A program made the position numbers and the translations under genes. DNA of 64,000 nucleotides from Streptomyces sp. NBC_01233. Lineage in GTDB: Bacteria > Actinomycetota > Actinomycetes > Streptomycetales > Streptomycetaceae. Within the stretch, counting starts at the first letter, position 1. Each line of letters opens with the position of its first letter. Shown here in pieces: positions 8,468 through 17,220 of this stretch. The DNA lies in NCBI RefSeq assembly GCF_035989305.1, contig NZ_CP108514.1:7296501-7360500 (forward strand). The letters run 5' to 3'. Under the pieces are notes generated by a model that saw only the letters and a program-made list of their open reading frames with translations, was not told the DNA's origin and searched no databases.

Positions 8468-9469
8468 ATGCGTTACATCATCATCGGCGCGGGCGCCGTG
8501 GGCGCCACCATCGGCGGACGGCTCGCGGAGGCGGGCGGCGAGGTCGTCCTCGTCGCGCGCGGCGAGCACGCGGAGGCCCTGCGGGCCGACGGGCTGCGCC
8601 TGACCACGGCCGACGGGGAGCGGGTCGACCGGCTGCCCGTGGTCACCGGACCGGACGAGATCGGCGAACTGCGCCCCGACGACGTGCTGTTGCTGGCGGT
8701 GAAGACCCAGCACGCGGTCGCCGCGCTCGACGCGTGGGGCGACGCGGAGGTCGCGGGCGGCGGCACGGCGGCGCAGCGGCTGCCGGTGCTGTGCGCGCAG
8801 AACGGAGTGGAGAGCGAGCGGCTGGCGCTACGGCGCTTCGCGCGCGTGTACGGGGTGTGCGTATGGCTGCCCGCGACCTTCCTGGAGCCGGGCGTGGTCT
8901 CGGCGCTGTGCGCGCCGCTGACCGGCATCCTGCACGTGGGCCGGGCGGCGGGCGGCGCGGACGCCCTGTGCCGGGCCGTCGCGGCGGACCTCGGGAAGGC
9001 CGGCTTCGAGGCGCCGGTGGTCGAGGACGTGATGCGGTGGAAGTACGCGAAGCTGCTGGGCAACCTGGGCAACGCCCTCCAGGCGACGACCGGCCCGGAG
9101 CCGGACCCGGCGAAGGCGGCGCTGCTGCTGCGGGCGGTGCGCGAGGCGAAGGCCGTCTTCGGGGCGGCGGGCATCGCGTACGCCTCGGACGCGGAGCAGT
9201 CGCTGGCACGGGACGGGAAGGTGAACCAGCCGCCCGGGGTCCGGGGCGGGTCGTCCTGGCAGAGCCTGGCGCGGGGGACGGGCTCGGTGGAGGCGGACTA
9301 TCTCAACGGGGAGATCTCCCTGCTGGGCCGGCTGCACGGGATCGCGACCCCCGTCAACGACGTCCTGCGGCACGCGGCGAACATCTTCGCCCGTGAGGGC
9401 CTCCCGCCGGGCGCGATGTCCATCGAGGACCTCACCACCCTGGCCGACGAGGCCACCGCCCGCGCCTAG
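8468..9469 (+). CDS. Ketopantoate reductase-like (2-dehydropantoate 2-reductase family)
   Basis: A 333-residue NAD(P)-dependent enzyme. The Rossmann motif GAGAVGATIGG is at residues 7-17; CAQNGVESE and the lysine region MRWKYAKLLGNLGNAL fit the PanE/ApbA family, whose classic reaction reduces 2-dehydropantoate to pantoate in coenzyme A synthesis. Many streptomycete paralogues act on other substrates, so panE is not assigned. The ATG at 8468 places the Rossmann motif at the very N terminus. It stands alone between a pseudogene and a repeat-rich intergenic stretch. Confidence 0.82.
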   Translation: MRYIIIGAGAVGATIGGRLAEAGGEVVLVARGEHAEALRADGLRLTTADGERVDRLPVVTGPDEIGELRPDDVLLLAVKTQHAVAALDAWGDAEVAGGGTAAQRLPVLCAQNGVESERLALRRFARVYGVCVWLPATFLEPGVVSALCAPLTGILHVGRAAGGADALCRAVAADLGKAGFEAPVVEDVMRWKYAKLLGNLGNALQATTGPEPDPAKAALLLRAVREAKAVFGAAGIAYASDAEQSLARDGKVNQPPGVRGGSSWQSLARGTGSVEADYLNGEISLLGRLHGIATPVNDVLRHAANIFAREGLPPGAMSIEDLTTLADEATARA

Positions 9470-9738
9470 CCGCCTCAATCGCCGACGAGCCTCAAAGCCC
9501 CTGGGGCTTCGCCCCGGGCCCGCTCCTCGAACGCCGGAGGGGCTGGATGGTGCGGCAGGGCTGGACGGTGTGGTGGGGCCGGAGTTGGTTGGGATGTGCT
9601 GGAAGGTGCCGCCCGGTGGGCTGGGTTGACGCGGAGCGGCAATTCCAGCCTCGCCGGCGTTTGAGCCGCGGGGTCTGGGGCGGAGCCCCGGGGCTTTGAG
9701 CCCCGCCGGCCATTGAGGCGCGGGGCGGAGGCCCGGGG
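9470..9738. repeat. Gene-free stretch with REP-like palindromic GC repeats
   Basis: No gene is seen. The stretch contains inverted elements such as CCCCTGGGGCTTCGCCCCGG near 9500 and, around 9645-9705, CCTCGCCGGCGTTTGAG next to GGGGCGGAGCCCCGGGG. The same word pair recurs, inverted, near 19,560-19,622. Such dispersed palindromes are common at 3' ends in Streptomyces and may act as convergent terminators. Confidence 0.6.
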
Positions 9739-10515
9739 TCAGGCCGTCAGGGCCGGGAGCCCGGCCCGGGTGGCCGCGGCCGAGGCGTCGTAGCGGTGGA
9801 GGAGGAGGCGGGCCAGTTCGGGGGACGCGCCCAGGACGCCCGCCACCACGTCCGCGCCCGCGGCCCCGGCTCCCGCCGCGATGCGGTCCGGGAGCCGTCC
9901 GGGGGCGATGACGTACGGGGCCACCGCCACCCGGGCGAAGCCCTCGGCGCGCAGGGCCCGTACGGCGTCTTCGGTGCGGGAGAACCCCGGGGGAAAGGCT
10001 CCGGAGGCGAACGCAGGCCGCACGGCGCACCAACCGGTGTGCCGCCACTCCCGCGCGGTTTCAGCGATCGCTGCGATCGCCTCCGGGTCTGTGGAGCCGG
10101 CGGAAGCGAGCACCACCGCGGTGGTGGCACGGTCCGCCGGGGTGAGGCCGGCTTCGGCTAGTCGGCGTTCGAGGGCCGAGAGCAGGAGCGGGGAGGGGCC
10201 GAGGACATCGGCCACCCGCACCGACAGCCCCGGCAGGCGGGCCGACGACTCGGCCAGTGCCGCCGGGATGTCGGACTTCGCGTGGAAGGCCCGGGTGAGG
10301 AGAAGCGGGAGGGCGACGACCTCCCGTACGCCCGACAGGTAGAGCGAGGACAGGGCCTGGCCCACCGACGGGGTGGTGAAGTCGAGGAAGGCCGTCTCCA
10401 CCCGCAGCCCGGGCCGCAGCGTCCGCGCCCGCCCGACGAGGGCGTGCACGGTCGCCGCGTGCCGCGGGTCGCGGCTGCCGTGGGCGATGACCAGGAGTGC
10501 GGGTGCGCGGGACAT
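9739..10515 (-). CDS. Sirohydrochlorin chelatase-like protein (CbiX family)
   Basis: A 258-residue cytoplasmic protein of the CbiX/SirB class, which inserts metal into sirohydrochlorin. Two histidines sit at the family positions: H12 in VIAHGSRDP and H78 in RAFHAKSDIP. The C-terminal half repeats the fold (about residues 130-250). It is the last gene of the sulfur locus, five bases after the importer permease, which fits a role in making sirohaem for SirA. The ATG at 10515 opens directly into the first strand. Confidence 0.85.
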   Translation of the reverse strand: MSRAPALLVIAHGSRDPRHAATVHALVGRARTLRPGLRVETAFLDFTTPSVGQALSSLYLSGVREVVALPLLLTRAFHAKSDIPAALAESSARLPGLSVRVADVLGPSPLLLSALERRLAEAGLTPADRATTAVVLASAGSTDPEAIAAIAETAREWRHTGWCAVRPAFASGAFPPGFSRTEDAVRALRAEGFARVAVAPYVIAPGRLPDRIAAGAGAAGADVVAGVLGASPELARLLLHRYDASAAATRAGLPALTA

Positions 10516-10520
10516 CGGAC

Positions 10521-11417
10521 TCAGCTCTTGACCAGCAGGCCGCGGCTGCGCAGCACCCATCGCTCGACCGGGCTGAAGATCAGCAGGTCGATGGCGATGC
10601 CGACCACCAGGATCAGGATGATCGCGAGGAACACGCCGGGCAGGTCGATGTTGTTGCGGCCGTTCTCCAGGAGCTGGCCCAGGCCCAGCCCCAGGTCGGG
10701 CGAGGAGGCGATGATCTCGGCGGCCATCAGCGAGCGCCAGGAGAAGGCCCAGCCCTGCTTCAGGCCCGCCAGGTAGCCCGGCAGCGCGGCCGGCATCACG
10801 ATGTGCCGGGCGCCGCGCAGCCCGGTGGCGCCCAGGGTGCGGCCGGCCCGCAGGTAGAGCGGCGGGATCTGGTCGATGCCGGAGACCAGGCCGTTGGCGA
10901 TGGACGGGACGGCGCCCAGCAGGATGACCGTGAACATCATCGCGTCGTTCAGGCCGAACCACAGGACGGCCGGCGGCACCCAGGCCACCGACGGCAGCGA
11001 CTGCAGGCCCTGGAGGATCGGGCCGATCGCGGCGCGCACGAACTTCACCCGGGCGACCAGCAGGCCGAGCGGGGTGCCGATGGCCAGAGCCAGCAGGAAG
11101 CCGAGCAGGCCGCGGGAGACGCTGGTCCAGATCACCTCCAGCAGGGTGCCCTGGAGCCACATGGCGGTCAGGCTGTCCCACACCGCGGACAGCGGGGGCA
11201 GCTTGGTCTCCTCGGTGACCTTCGCGGCGACGAGGATCTGCCAGACCACGAGCACGAGGCTCACGGCCAGGAGGGGCGGGAGGACCTTCTTGAAGAGGAC
11301 CTCGCGGACCGGGGTGCGGTGGGTCTGGACCGCGTCGAGCGCGTCGAGGCCCGCCTCCAGGCCGGCGAGGTCGTCGTTCTTGCCCGTGGCCTTCAAAGTG
11401 GTGTCAGTGCTGGCCAT
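10521..11417 (-). CDS. ssuC: ABC transporter permease, sulfonate/taurine type
   Basis: A 298-residue inner-membrane permease of the BPD_transp_1 class with about six membrane segments. The coupling loop RTLGATGLRGARHIVMPAA (around residues 190-210) contacts the ATPase. The N terminus has a soluble ~45-residue extension. Its start overlaps the ATPase gene by 14 bases, showing translational coupling. It should form, with the neighbouring ATPase and lipoprotein, an importer for sulfonates or related oxidised sulfur compounds; the exact substrate is inferred from the operon. Confidence 0.85.
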   Translation of the reverse strand: MASTDTTLKATGKNDDLAGLEAGLDALDAVQTHRTPVREVLFKKVLPPLLAVSLVLVVWQILVAAKVTEETKLPPLSAVWDSLTAMWLQGTLLEVIWTSVSRGLLGFLLALAIGTPLGLLVARVKFVRAAIGPILQGLQSLPSVAWVPPAVLWFGLNDAMMFTVILLGAVPSIANGLVSGIDQIPPLYLRAGRTLGATGLRGARHIVMPAALPGYLAGLKQGWAFSWRSLMAAEIIASSPDLGLGLGQLLENGRNNIDLPGVFLAIILILVVGIAIDLLIFSPVERWVLRSRGLLVKS

Positions 11418-12198
11418 GGCGGCGGATCTCCCCACGCAGGTGTTCAGTGATCTCGAGGGACAGCTCGGCGACGTCCGCGTCCTCGATGCGGCGCGGCTGC
11501 GGGATGTCCACGGTCCACTCCTTCGCGACCCGGCCGGGGCGCGAGGAGAGCAGGACCACGCGCTGGGCGAGGCGGACGGCCTCGCGCACGTTGTGGGTGA
11601 CGAAGAGGACGGACAGGTTCGTCTCGGCCCAGATACGGGTGAGCTCGCCGTGCAGTACGTCCCGCGTGATGGCGTCGAGCGCCGCGAACGGCTCGTCCAT
11701 CAGCAGCAGCTGGCTGTCCTGGGCGAGTGCCCGGGCCAGGGCCACGCGCTGGCGCATACCGCCCGACAGCTCGTGCACGCGCTTGCCGTACGAGCCGCCG
11801 AGGCGGACCAGCTCCAGCAGGCGCTCGGCCTCCGGCTTGCGGTCGGCCTTGGCCACCCCGCGCAGGCGCAGGGCGAGTTCGATGTTCTTGCCCGCGGTCA
11901 GCCACGGGAAGAGGGCGTGCTCCTGGAACATCAGGGCCGGACGGCCGCCGGGAGTCTCGATGGCCCCCGCGGACGGCTTGTCGAGGCCCGCGACCAGGTT
12001 CAGCAGGGTGGACTTTCCACACCCCGAGGCCCCCAGGATGGTGACGAACTCTCCGGGAGCGACATCGAGGCTGATGTCGTCCAGGACGAGCTGCGATCCG
12101 GCCGGGCCGGAGAAGGACTTCGAGACGTGCTCGATGCGGGCAGCGTGGGTCTGCTCCGCTACGGAGCCCTCGGCAGCCTTGGCAAGCGTGGTGGCCAT
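11404..12198 (-). CDS. ssuB: ABC transporter ATPase, sulfonate/taurine type
   Basis: A 264-residue ATPase with Walker A GASGCGKST, Q-loop FQEHALFPW, signature LSGGMRQR and Walker B LLLMDEPF, powering the importer. The ATG at 12198 is preferred: AGGAGG lies at 12207-12212, eight bases upstream. The GTG at 12207 would overlap that ribosome binding site. It lies between the lipoprotein and permease genes and overlaps the latter by 14 bases. Confidence 0.88.
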   Translation of the reverse strand: MATTLAKAAEGSVAEQTHAARIEHVSKSFSGPAGSQLVLDDISLDVAPGEFVTILGASGCGKSTLLNLVAGLDKPSAGAIETPGGRPALMFQEHALFPWLTAGKNIELALRLRGVAKADRKPEAERLLELVRLGGSYGKRVHELSGGMRQRVALARALAQDSQLLLMDEPFAALDAITRDVLHGELTRIWAETNLSVLFVTHNVREAVRLAQRVVLLSSRPGRVAKEWTVDIPQPRRIEDADVAELSLEITEHLRGEIRRHGQH

Positions 12199-12232
12199 GG
12201 TCGTCACCTCCTGGGATAGCTGGACTACGGGA

Positions 12233-13381
12233 TTACTTGGCGCCGAGACCGGCGTCGGAGACCTCGGGCTTGCCGGCGGCCTTCAGGACCTTGTTCAGGA
12301 GCGTCAGGTCGTAGATGCCGGCCAGGTCGGGCTGCTCGATGAGCTTGGCCTTGACCGCCCACTCCGACTGCGTCTTCAGCGTCGAGGCCAGCGGGTCATC
12401 CGTGATCGCGAGGCTCGGCCACGCCGGGTCGATGACCTTCGCGTCGAGCGGCTTGCCGCCCTCCGCCTGGAGCTTGGCGTTGGCGGAGGCCTTCGCCTTG
12501 TCCTGGTTGGCGTGGATCCACTCGTTGGTCTTCACCGTGCCGCGCAGTACGGCCTCGACCACGTCCGGGTGCTCCTTGAGGAACTTCTGCGACACGATGA
12601 TGTTCGTGATCACGAACTTCTTGTCGGGCCACAGGGCGGTCTCGTCGAGGAGGACGGTGCCGCCGTCGGAGACGAGCTTGGAGGCCGTGGGCTCCGGCAC
12701 CCAGGCGCCGTCGATCGAGCCCTGCTTGAAGGCGTCCGGGGTGACCTTGTTGTCCGTGCGGACGACGGAGACGTCGCCCTTGCCGGACTCCGGATCGACC
12801 TTCCAGCCCTTCTCGGAGATCCAGTTGAGGAACGCGACGTCCTGCGTGTTCCCCTTCTGCGGGGTGGCGATCTTCTTGCCCTTGAGGTCGTCCAGGGTCT
12901 TGATCTTGTCCGGGTTCACGACCAGCTTCACGCCGCCCGAGGCGGAGCCGGAGATGATCCGCAGGTTGGAGCCCTTGGACTTGACGTAGCCGTTGATCGA
13001 CGGGGAGGGGCCGATGAAACCGATGTCGAGAGAGCCGCCGTTGAGGGCTTCGATCTCGGACGGACCGGCGTTGAAGGACTGCGGCTTGATCTTGGTGCCG
13101 TTCAGTTCCTTCTCGATCAGGCCCTCCTGCAGGCCGACCAGCGCGGTGGCGTGCGTCAGGTTCGGGAAGTAGCCGATGCGCACCTCGGAGGCCGACAGCT
13201 TCTTGCCGTCGGTGGCCGCGACGTCGGCGGCCTTGTCGCCCTCGTCCTTCTTGGCCTCGGAGCCGTAGCCGCACGAGGCGAGCGCGCCGATCAGCAGCGG
13301 CAGGGCGGCAGCGGCGACGACGCCGCGGCGCAGGGTGGTGCGGGTGGTACGTGTGCTACGGGAGGTGGCGGTGGCAGGCAC
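12233..13381 (-). CDS. ssuA: Sulfonate/sulfur-compound ABC transporter substrate-binding lipoprotein
   Basis: A 382-residue extracytoplasmic binding protein. The N terminus has Arg residues, a hydrophobic core and the lipobox LASC, with the lipidated cysteine at about residue 37. The NMT1/SsuA-like domain follows (VRIGYFPNLTHATALVG; GSLDIGFIGPSP; DGAWVPEP). The start is a GTG at 13381 with GAGGAAG upstream. Gene order cysN, ssuA, ssuB, ssuC fits sulfur-compound uptake; sulfonate versus sulfate or thiosulfate cannot be decided from sequence. Confidence 0.85.
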   Translation of the reverse strand: MPATATSRSTRTTRTTLRRGVVAAAALPLLIGALASCGYGSEAKKDEGDKAADVAATDGKKLSASEVRIGYFPNLTHATALVGLQEGLIEKELNGTKIKPQSFNAGPSEIEALNGGSLDIGFIGPSPSINGYVKSKGSNLRIISGSASGGVKLVVNPDKIKTLDDLKGKKIATPQKGNTQDVAFLNWISEKGWKVDPESGKGDVSVVRTDNKVTPDAFKQGSIDGAWVPEPTASKLVSDGGTVLLDETALWPDKKFVITNIIVSQKFLKEHPDVVEAVLRGTVKTNEWIHANQDKAKASANAKLQAEGGKPLDAKVIDPAWPSLAITDDPLASTLKTQSEWAVKAKLIEQPDLAGIYDLTLLNKVLKAAGKPEVSDAGLGAK

Positions 13382-13411
13382 GGGAGGACTTCCTCTCGTG
13401 ACGCGGTCATC

Positions 13412-13495
13412 TCATGACGCACGTCTTCGTCTGTGGAGCAGGGGCAGGTACAGCTCGTGGGGGGTGTGGGCGCGCATGCGGTGCGCGTACGTCAT
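13412..13495 (-). CDS. Possible micro-ORF upstream of the sulfur importer genes, 27 aa
   Basis: A 27-codon frame beginning MTYAHRMRAHTPHELY and ending in four arginines and Ala-Ser. Its ATG overlaps the stop of the preceding 33-codon frame (ATGA). An ATG three codons earlier (13504) has GGAGGGG eight to ten bases upstream, so one of these starts is plausible. It ends ~30 bases before ssuA and could couple translation or act as a leader peptide. No homology is known to me; the call rests on overlap and the ribosome binding site. Confidence 0.4.
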   Translation of the reverse strand: MTYAHRMRAHTPHELYLPLLHRRRRAS

Positions 13496-13593
13496 CGCGC
13501 ACATCGCGCCACCCCTCCCTGGCCGCTGCCGAGGTGGCCGCTGCCTACGCGGCCGCCCTCCTTGGCGAAGGTGGAGTAGATGTCGGCGGGCAT
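13492..13593 (-). CDS. Possible micro-ORF after cysN, 33 aa
   Basis: The frame starts with ATG six bases downstream of the end of cysN and begins MPADIYSTFAKEGGR, continues with Gly/Ser-rich residues and ends in Cys-Ala-Arg. Its TGA overlaps the next micro-ORF. It fills the otherwise gene-free ~215 bases between cysN and ssuA. Translation coupled to cysN is possible; function is unknown. Confidence 0.4.
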   Translation of the reverse strand: MPADIYSTFAKEGGRVGSGHLGSGQGGVARCAR

Positions 13594-13596
13594 GAT

Positions 13597-14937
13597 CTAG
13601 AAGTCCCACCCTTCCTCGTCCGCCTGAACGGTGGTCTCCGCCTTGGAGGCGAAGGACTCGCCGGCCATGCCCGCCGCCAGGGTGGTTCCGTCGGCCGGGT
13701 CGATCAGCAGGAAGGACCCGGTGCGGCGCGAGTCGGCGTACGCGTCGAGCGCGAGCGGCTCGGCGGTACGGACGACGACGCGGCCGATGTCGTTGGCCAC
13801 GAGCTGCCCGGGGTTCGGGTGCTGGGACAGGTCGTCCAGGGTCAGCCGCGAGGGGATCTCCTTGACGATCGCCTTGACCGTGCGCGTCGTGTGCTTGATC
13901 AGCACCCGGGCGCCGACGGAGAGGGGCTGGTCGGCCACGTGGCAGACCGTCGCCTCGACGTCCTGCGTGGTGGCCGGGGGGTTCGCGGACGGCGCGATCA
14001 GGTCGCCGCGCGAGATGTCGATGTCGTCCGCCAGGCGCAGCGTCACCGACTGCGGGGCCCAGGCGATGTCGACGCTCTCGCCGAGCGCGTCGATGCCCGC
14101 GATCGTGCTCGTACGGCCCGAGGGCAGGACGGTCACGGCCTCGCCGACGCGCAGCACGCCGGAGGCGATCTGGCCCGCGTAGCCGCGGTAGTCGGGGTGC
14201 TCCGCGGACTGCGGGCGGATCACGTACTGCACCGGGAAACGCGCCGGGCAGGCGGTGAGGTCGTGGCTGACCGGGACGGTCTCCAGGTGCTCCAGCACCG
14301 TCGGGCCGCCGTACCAGTCCATGTTGGCCGAGGCGTCCACGACGTTGTCTCCGGCCAGCGCGGAGATCGGGATCGCGGTGATCTCCGGGACGCCCAGGTC
14401 CGAGGCGTACGCGGTGAACTCCTCGGCGATCTTCGCGAAGACCGACTCCTCGTAGCCCACCAGGTCCATCTTGTTGACGGCCAGGACCACGTGCGGGACG
14501 CGCAGCAGCGCGGCCACGGCCGCGTGCCGGCGGGTCTGCTCGATCACGCCGTTGCGGGCGTCGACGAGGACCACGGCCAGGTCGGCCGTGGAGGCGCCGG
14601 TGACCATGTTCCGGGTGTATTGCACGTGCCCGGGGGTGTCCGCGAGGATGAACCGGCGGCGCGCGGTGGCGAAGTAGCGGTACGCGACGTCGATGGTGAT
14701 GCCCTGCTCCCGCTCGGCCCGCAGGCCGTCGGTGAGCAGCGCGAGGTCGGGGGCCTCCTGGCCGCGGGCCTGGGAGACCGCCTCGACGTGCTCCATCTGG
14801 TCGGTCAGGACCGACTTGGAGTCGTGCAGCAGCCGCCCGACCAGGGTGGACTTGCCGTCGTCGACGGAGCCGGCGGTCGCGAAGCGCAGCAGCGTGGTCG
14901 CCGACAGATCGGCGAACTGCTCGGTGGTGGAGGTCAT
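13597..14937 (-). CDS. cysN: Sulfate adenylyltransferase large subunit, GTPase
   Basis: A 446-residue elongation-factor-like GTPase that drives formation of adenosine 5'-phosphosulfate from sulfate and ATP together with CysD. P-loop GSVDDGKST (about residues 23-31), DTPGHVQYTRNM (switch II) and NKMDLVG (base recognition) are clear, followed by beta-barrel domains. The length indicates a single-function CysN without a fused APS kinase, and a separate cysC is present. It starts two bases after cysD ends. Confidence 0.95.
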   Translation of the reverse strand: MTSTTEQFADLSATTLLRFATAGSVDDGKSTLVGRLLHDSKSVLTDQMEHVEAVSQARGQEAPDLALLTDGLRAEREQGITIDVAYRYFATARRRFILADTPGHVQYTRNMVTGASTADLAVVLVDARNGVIEQTRRHAAVAALLRVPHVVLAVNKMDLVGYEESVFAKIAEEFTAYASDLGVPEITAIPISALAGDNVVDASANMDWYGGPTVLEHLETVPVSHDLTACPARFPVQYVIRPQSAEHPDYRGYAGQIASGVLRVGEAVTVLPSGRTSTIAGIDALGESVDIAWAPQSVTLRLADDIDISRGDLIAPSANPPATTQDVEATVCHVADQPLSVGARVLIKHTTRTVKAIVKEIPSRLTLDDLSQHPNPGQLVANDIGRVVVRTAEPLALDAYADSRRTGSFLLIDPADGTTLAAGMAGESFASKAETTVQADEEGWDF

Positions 14938-14939
14938 TT

Positions 14940-15878
14940 CTAGAAGTACCCTTCGCGCTTGCGGTCTTCCATCGCGGCCTCGGACATCTTGTCGTCGGCG
15001 CGGGTGGCACCCCGCTCGGTGAGGCGGGAGACGGCGATCTCGGCGATCACGGCGTCCAGCGTGGCGGCGTCGGAGTCGACGGCGCCGGTGCAGGACATGT
15101 CACCGACGGTGCGGTAGCGGATGAGACGCGTCTCGGGCGTCTCGCCCTCCTTCGGCCCGCCCCACTCGCCGGCCGTCAGCCACATGCCGTTGCGCAGGAA
15201 CACCTCGCGCTCGTGGGCGAAGTAGATCTCCGGCAGCTCGATGCCCTCGCGGGCGATGTACTGCCAGACGTCCAGCTCGGTCCAGTTGGAGAGCGGGAAG
15301 ACGCGCACGTGCTCGCCGGGCGCGTGGCGGCCGTTGTAGAGCTGCCACAGCTCGGGGCGCTGGCGGCGCGGGTCCCACTGGGAGAACTCGTCGCGGAGGC
15401 TGAACACCCGCTCCTTGGCGCGGGCCTTCTCCTCGTCGCGGCGGCCGCCGCCGAAGACGGCGTCGAACTTGAGGCTCTGGATCGCCTCGGTCAGCGGGAC
15501 GGTCTGCAGCGGGTTGCGGGTGCCGTCCGGACGCTCGCGCAGCTTGCCCGCGTCGATGTAGTCCTGGACGGACGCCACGTGCAGGCGCAGTCCGTGCTTC
15601 TCGACCGTGCGGTCCCGGTACTCCAGCACCTCGGGGAAGTTGTGGCCCGTGTCGACGTGCAGCAGCGTGAAGGGCACCGGCGCCGGCGCGAACGCCTTCA
15701 GCGCCAGGTGCAGCATGACGATGGAGTCCTTGCCGCCGGAGAACAGGATCACCGGCTTCTCGAACTCGCCCGCCACCTCGCGGAAGATGTGCACGGCCTC
15801 GGACTCGAGGGCGTCGAGGTGCGACAGCGCGTAGGGCGCGTCCGTCCCTTCGTGGACGTGTGCGACGGTGGCGGTCAT
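14940..15878 (-). CDS. cysD: Sulfate adenylyltransferase small subunit
   Basis: A 312-residue ATP pyrophosphatase-type subunit that adenylylates sulfate. The PP-loop SGGKDS is at residues 47-52; VDTGHNFPEVLEYRD and FGGGRRDEEKARAKER are typical of CysD. It overlaps cysC by four bases and precedes cysN, the standard actinobacterial order. Confidence 0.95.
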   Translation of the reverse strand: MTATVAHVHEGTDAPYALSHLDALESEAVHIFREVAGEFEKPVILFSGGKDSIVMLHLALKAFAPAPVPFTLLHVDTGHNFPEVLEYRDRTVEKHGLRLHVASVQDYIDAGKLRERPDGTRNPLQTVPLTEAIQSLKFDAVFGGGRRDEEKARAKERVFSLRDEFSQWDPRRQRPELWQLYNGRHAPGEHVRVFPLSNWTELDVWQYIAREGIELPEIYFAHEREVFLRNGMWLTAGEWGGPKEGETPETRLIRYRTVGDMSCTGAVDSDAATLDAVIAEIAVSRLTERGATRADDKMSEAAMEDRKREGYF

Positions 15879-16492
15879 GCCAGGCCCCTCTCGGTGAGCA
15901 GCGCGTGCAGGGCCGAAGCCGACTCCTGAACGGTCTGCGTGTGCGACTCGATACGGAGGTCCGGGGACTCCGGCGCCTCGTACGGGTCGTCGACCCCGGT
16001 CAGACCGGAGATCTCGCCCGCCGCCTGCTTGGCGTACAGGCCCTTGACGTCACGCTCGGAGCACACCTCGACCGGAGTGGCCACGTGTACTTCGAGGTAG
16101 TCCGTCGCGGCGGCCGCGTGCCGCTTGCGGACGGCCTCACGGCTGTCCGCGAACGGTGCGATCACCGGCACCAGCGCCTTGACGCCGTTGCTCGCGAGGA
16201 GCTCGGCGACGAAGCCGATCCGCTGCACGTTGGTGTGCCGGTCCTCGCGGCTGAAACCGAGGCCGGCGGAGAGGAACTCGCGGATCTCGTCACCGTCGAG
16301 GACCTCCACGCGGTGGCCCTCGGCGCGCAGCCGCTCGGCCAGCGCGTAGGCGATGGTGGTCTTGCCCGCGCTCGGCAGCCCGGTCAGCCACACGGTGGCG
16401 CCCTGGTCGCTCACGCTCATCTGCTCTGTCTCCGTAGGTTCTTCGCTCGTCGTCACTCTGGTCGTCGCGCCGGTCGTCGTGCTGCTCGTCAT
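15875..16492 (-). CDS. cysC: Adenylylsulfate kinase (APS kinase)
   Basis: A 205-residue kinase that phosphorylates APS to PAPS. P-loop GLPSAGKTT, FSREDRHTNVQRI and KGLYAKQAAGEI are the family hallmarks. The ATG at 16492 overlaps the cysH stop (ATGA). An alternative ATG at 16420 gives 181 residues and begins right at the conserved domain (MSVSDQGATVWL), with GGAG upstream; the first 24 residues in the longer form are Thr-rich and not conserved in type. I keep the coupled start but cannot exclude the shorter one. Confidence 0.92.
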   Translation of the reverse strand: MTSSTTTGATTRVTTSEEPTETEQMSVSDQGATVWLTGLPSAGKTTIAYALAERLRAEGHRVEVLDGDEIREFLSAGLGFSREDRHTNVQRIGFVAELLASNGVKALVPVIAPFADSREAVRKRHAAAATDYLEVHVATPVEVCSERDVKGLYAKQAAGEISGLTGVDDPYEAPESPDLRIESHTQTVQESASALHALLTERGLA

Positions 16493-17220
16493 CAGCCGTG
16501 CAGTCCGCACTCGGTCTTGCCCCGCCCGGCCCACCGGCCGGCCCGCGCGTCCTCGCCCTCCGCCACGCGGCGGGTGCAGGGGGCGCAGCCGACGGAGGCG
16601 TAGCCGTCCATCAGCAGCGGGTTGGTGAGTACGCCGTGTTCGGCGACGTACGCGTCCACGTCGTCCTGGGTCCAGCGGGCGATCGGCGAGATCTTGACCT
16701 TCTGCCGCTTCTCGTCCCAGCCGACGACCGGGGTGTTCGCCCGGGTCGGGGACTCGTCGCGGCGCAGGCCCGTCGCCCACGCGTCGTACGCGGTCAGGCC
16801 CTCTTCCAGCGGCTTGACCTTGCGCAGCGCGCAGCACAGGTCGGGGTCGCGGTCGTGCAGCTTCGGGCCGTGCTCCGCGTCCTGCTCGGCCACCGTCTGG
16901 CGCGGGGTGAGCGTGATGACGTTGACGTCCATCACCGCCTCGACCGCGTCACGGGTGCCGATGGTCTCCTCGAAGTGGTAGCCCGTGTCGAGGAAGACCA
17001 CGTCCACGCCGGGGAAGACGCGCGAGGCCAGGTGGGCGACGACCGCGTCCTCCATGGAGGAGGTCACGGCGAACTTCCCGCCGAAGGTCTCGGCCGCCCA
17101 GCGCAGGATGTCCAGCGCGGAGGCGTCCTCCAGGTCCCGGCCCGCCTGCTCGGCCAGTCCCTTGAGATCCGTGGCCTTGAGGTCCACGGTCGTGAGACTC
17201 GCGTCTTGAGTGGTGGTCAT
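16492..17220 (-). CDS. cysH: Phosphoadenylyl-sulfate / adenylyl-sulfate reductase
   Basis: A 242-residue reductase that converts activated sulfate to sulfite. It carries the cysteine pairs of the [4Fe-4S] type, C129-C130 (DLCCALRK) and C212/C215 (GCAPCTRR), plus the C-terminal catalytic ECGLH (C238). The iron-sulfur pattern is typical of APS-using enzymes, while the adjacent APS kinase would provide PAPS, so substrate preference is open. GGAGGGG lies upstream of the ATG, whose first bases overlap the small zinc-ribbon gene. Confidence 0.93.
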   Translation of the reverse strand: MTTTQDASLTTVDLKATDLKGLAEQAGRDLEDASALDILRWAAETFGGKFAVTSSMEDAVVAHLASRVFPGVDVVFLDTGYHFEETIGTRDAVEAVMDVNVITLTPRQTVAEQDAEHGPKLHDRDPDLCCALRKVKPLEEGLTAYDAWATGLRRDESPTRANTPVVGWDEKRQKVKISPIARWTQDDVDAYVAEHGVLTNPLLMDGYASVGCAPCTRRVAEGEDARAGRWAGRGKTECGLHG

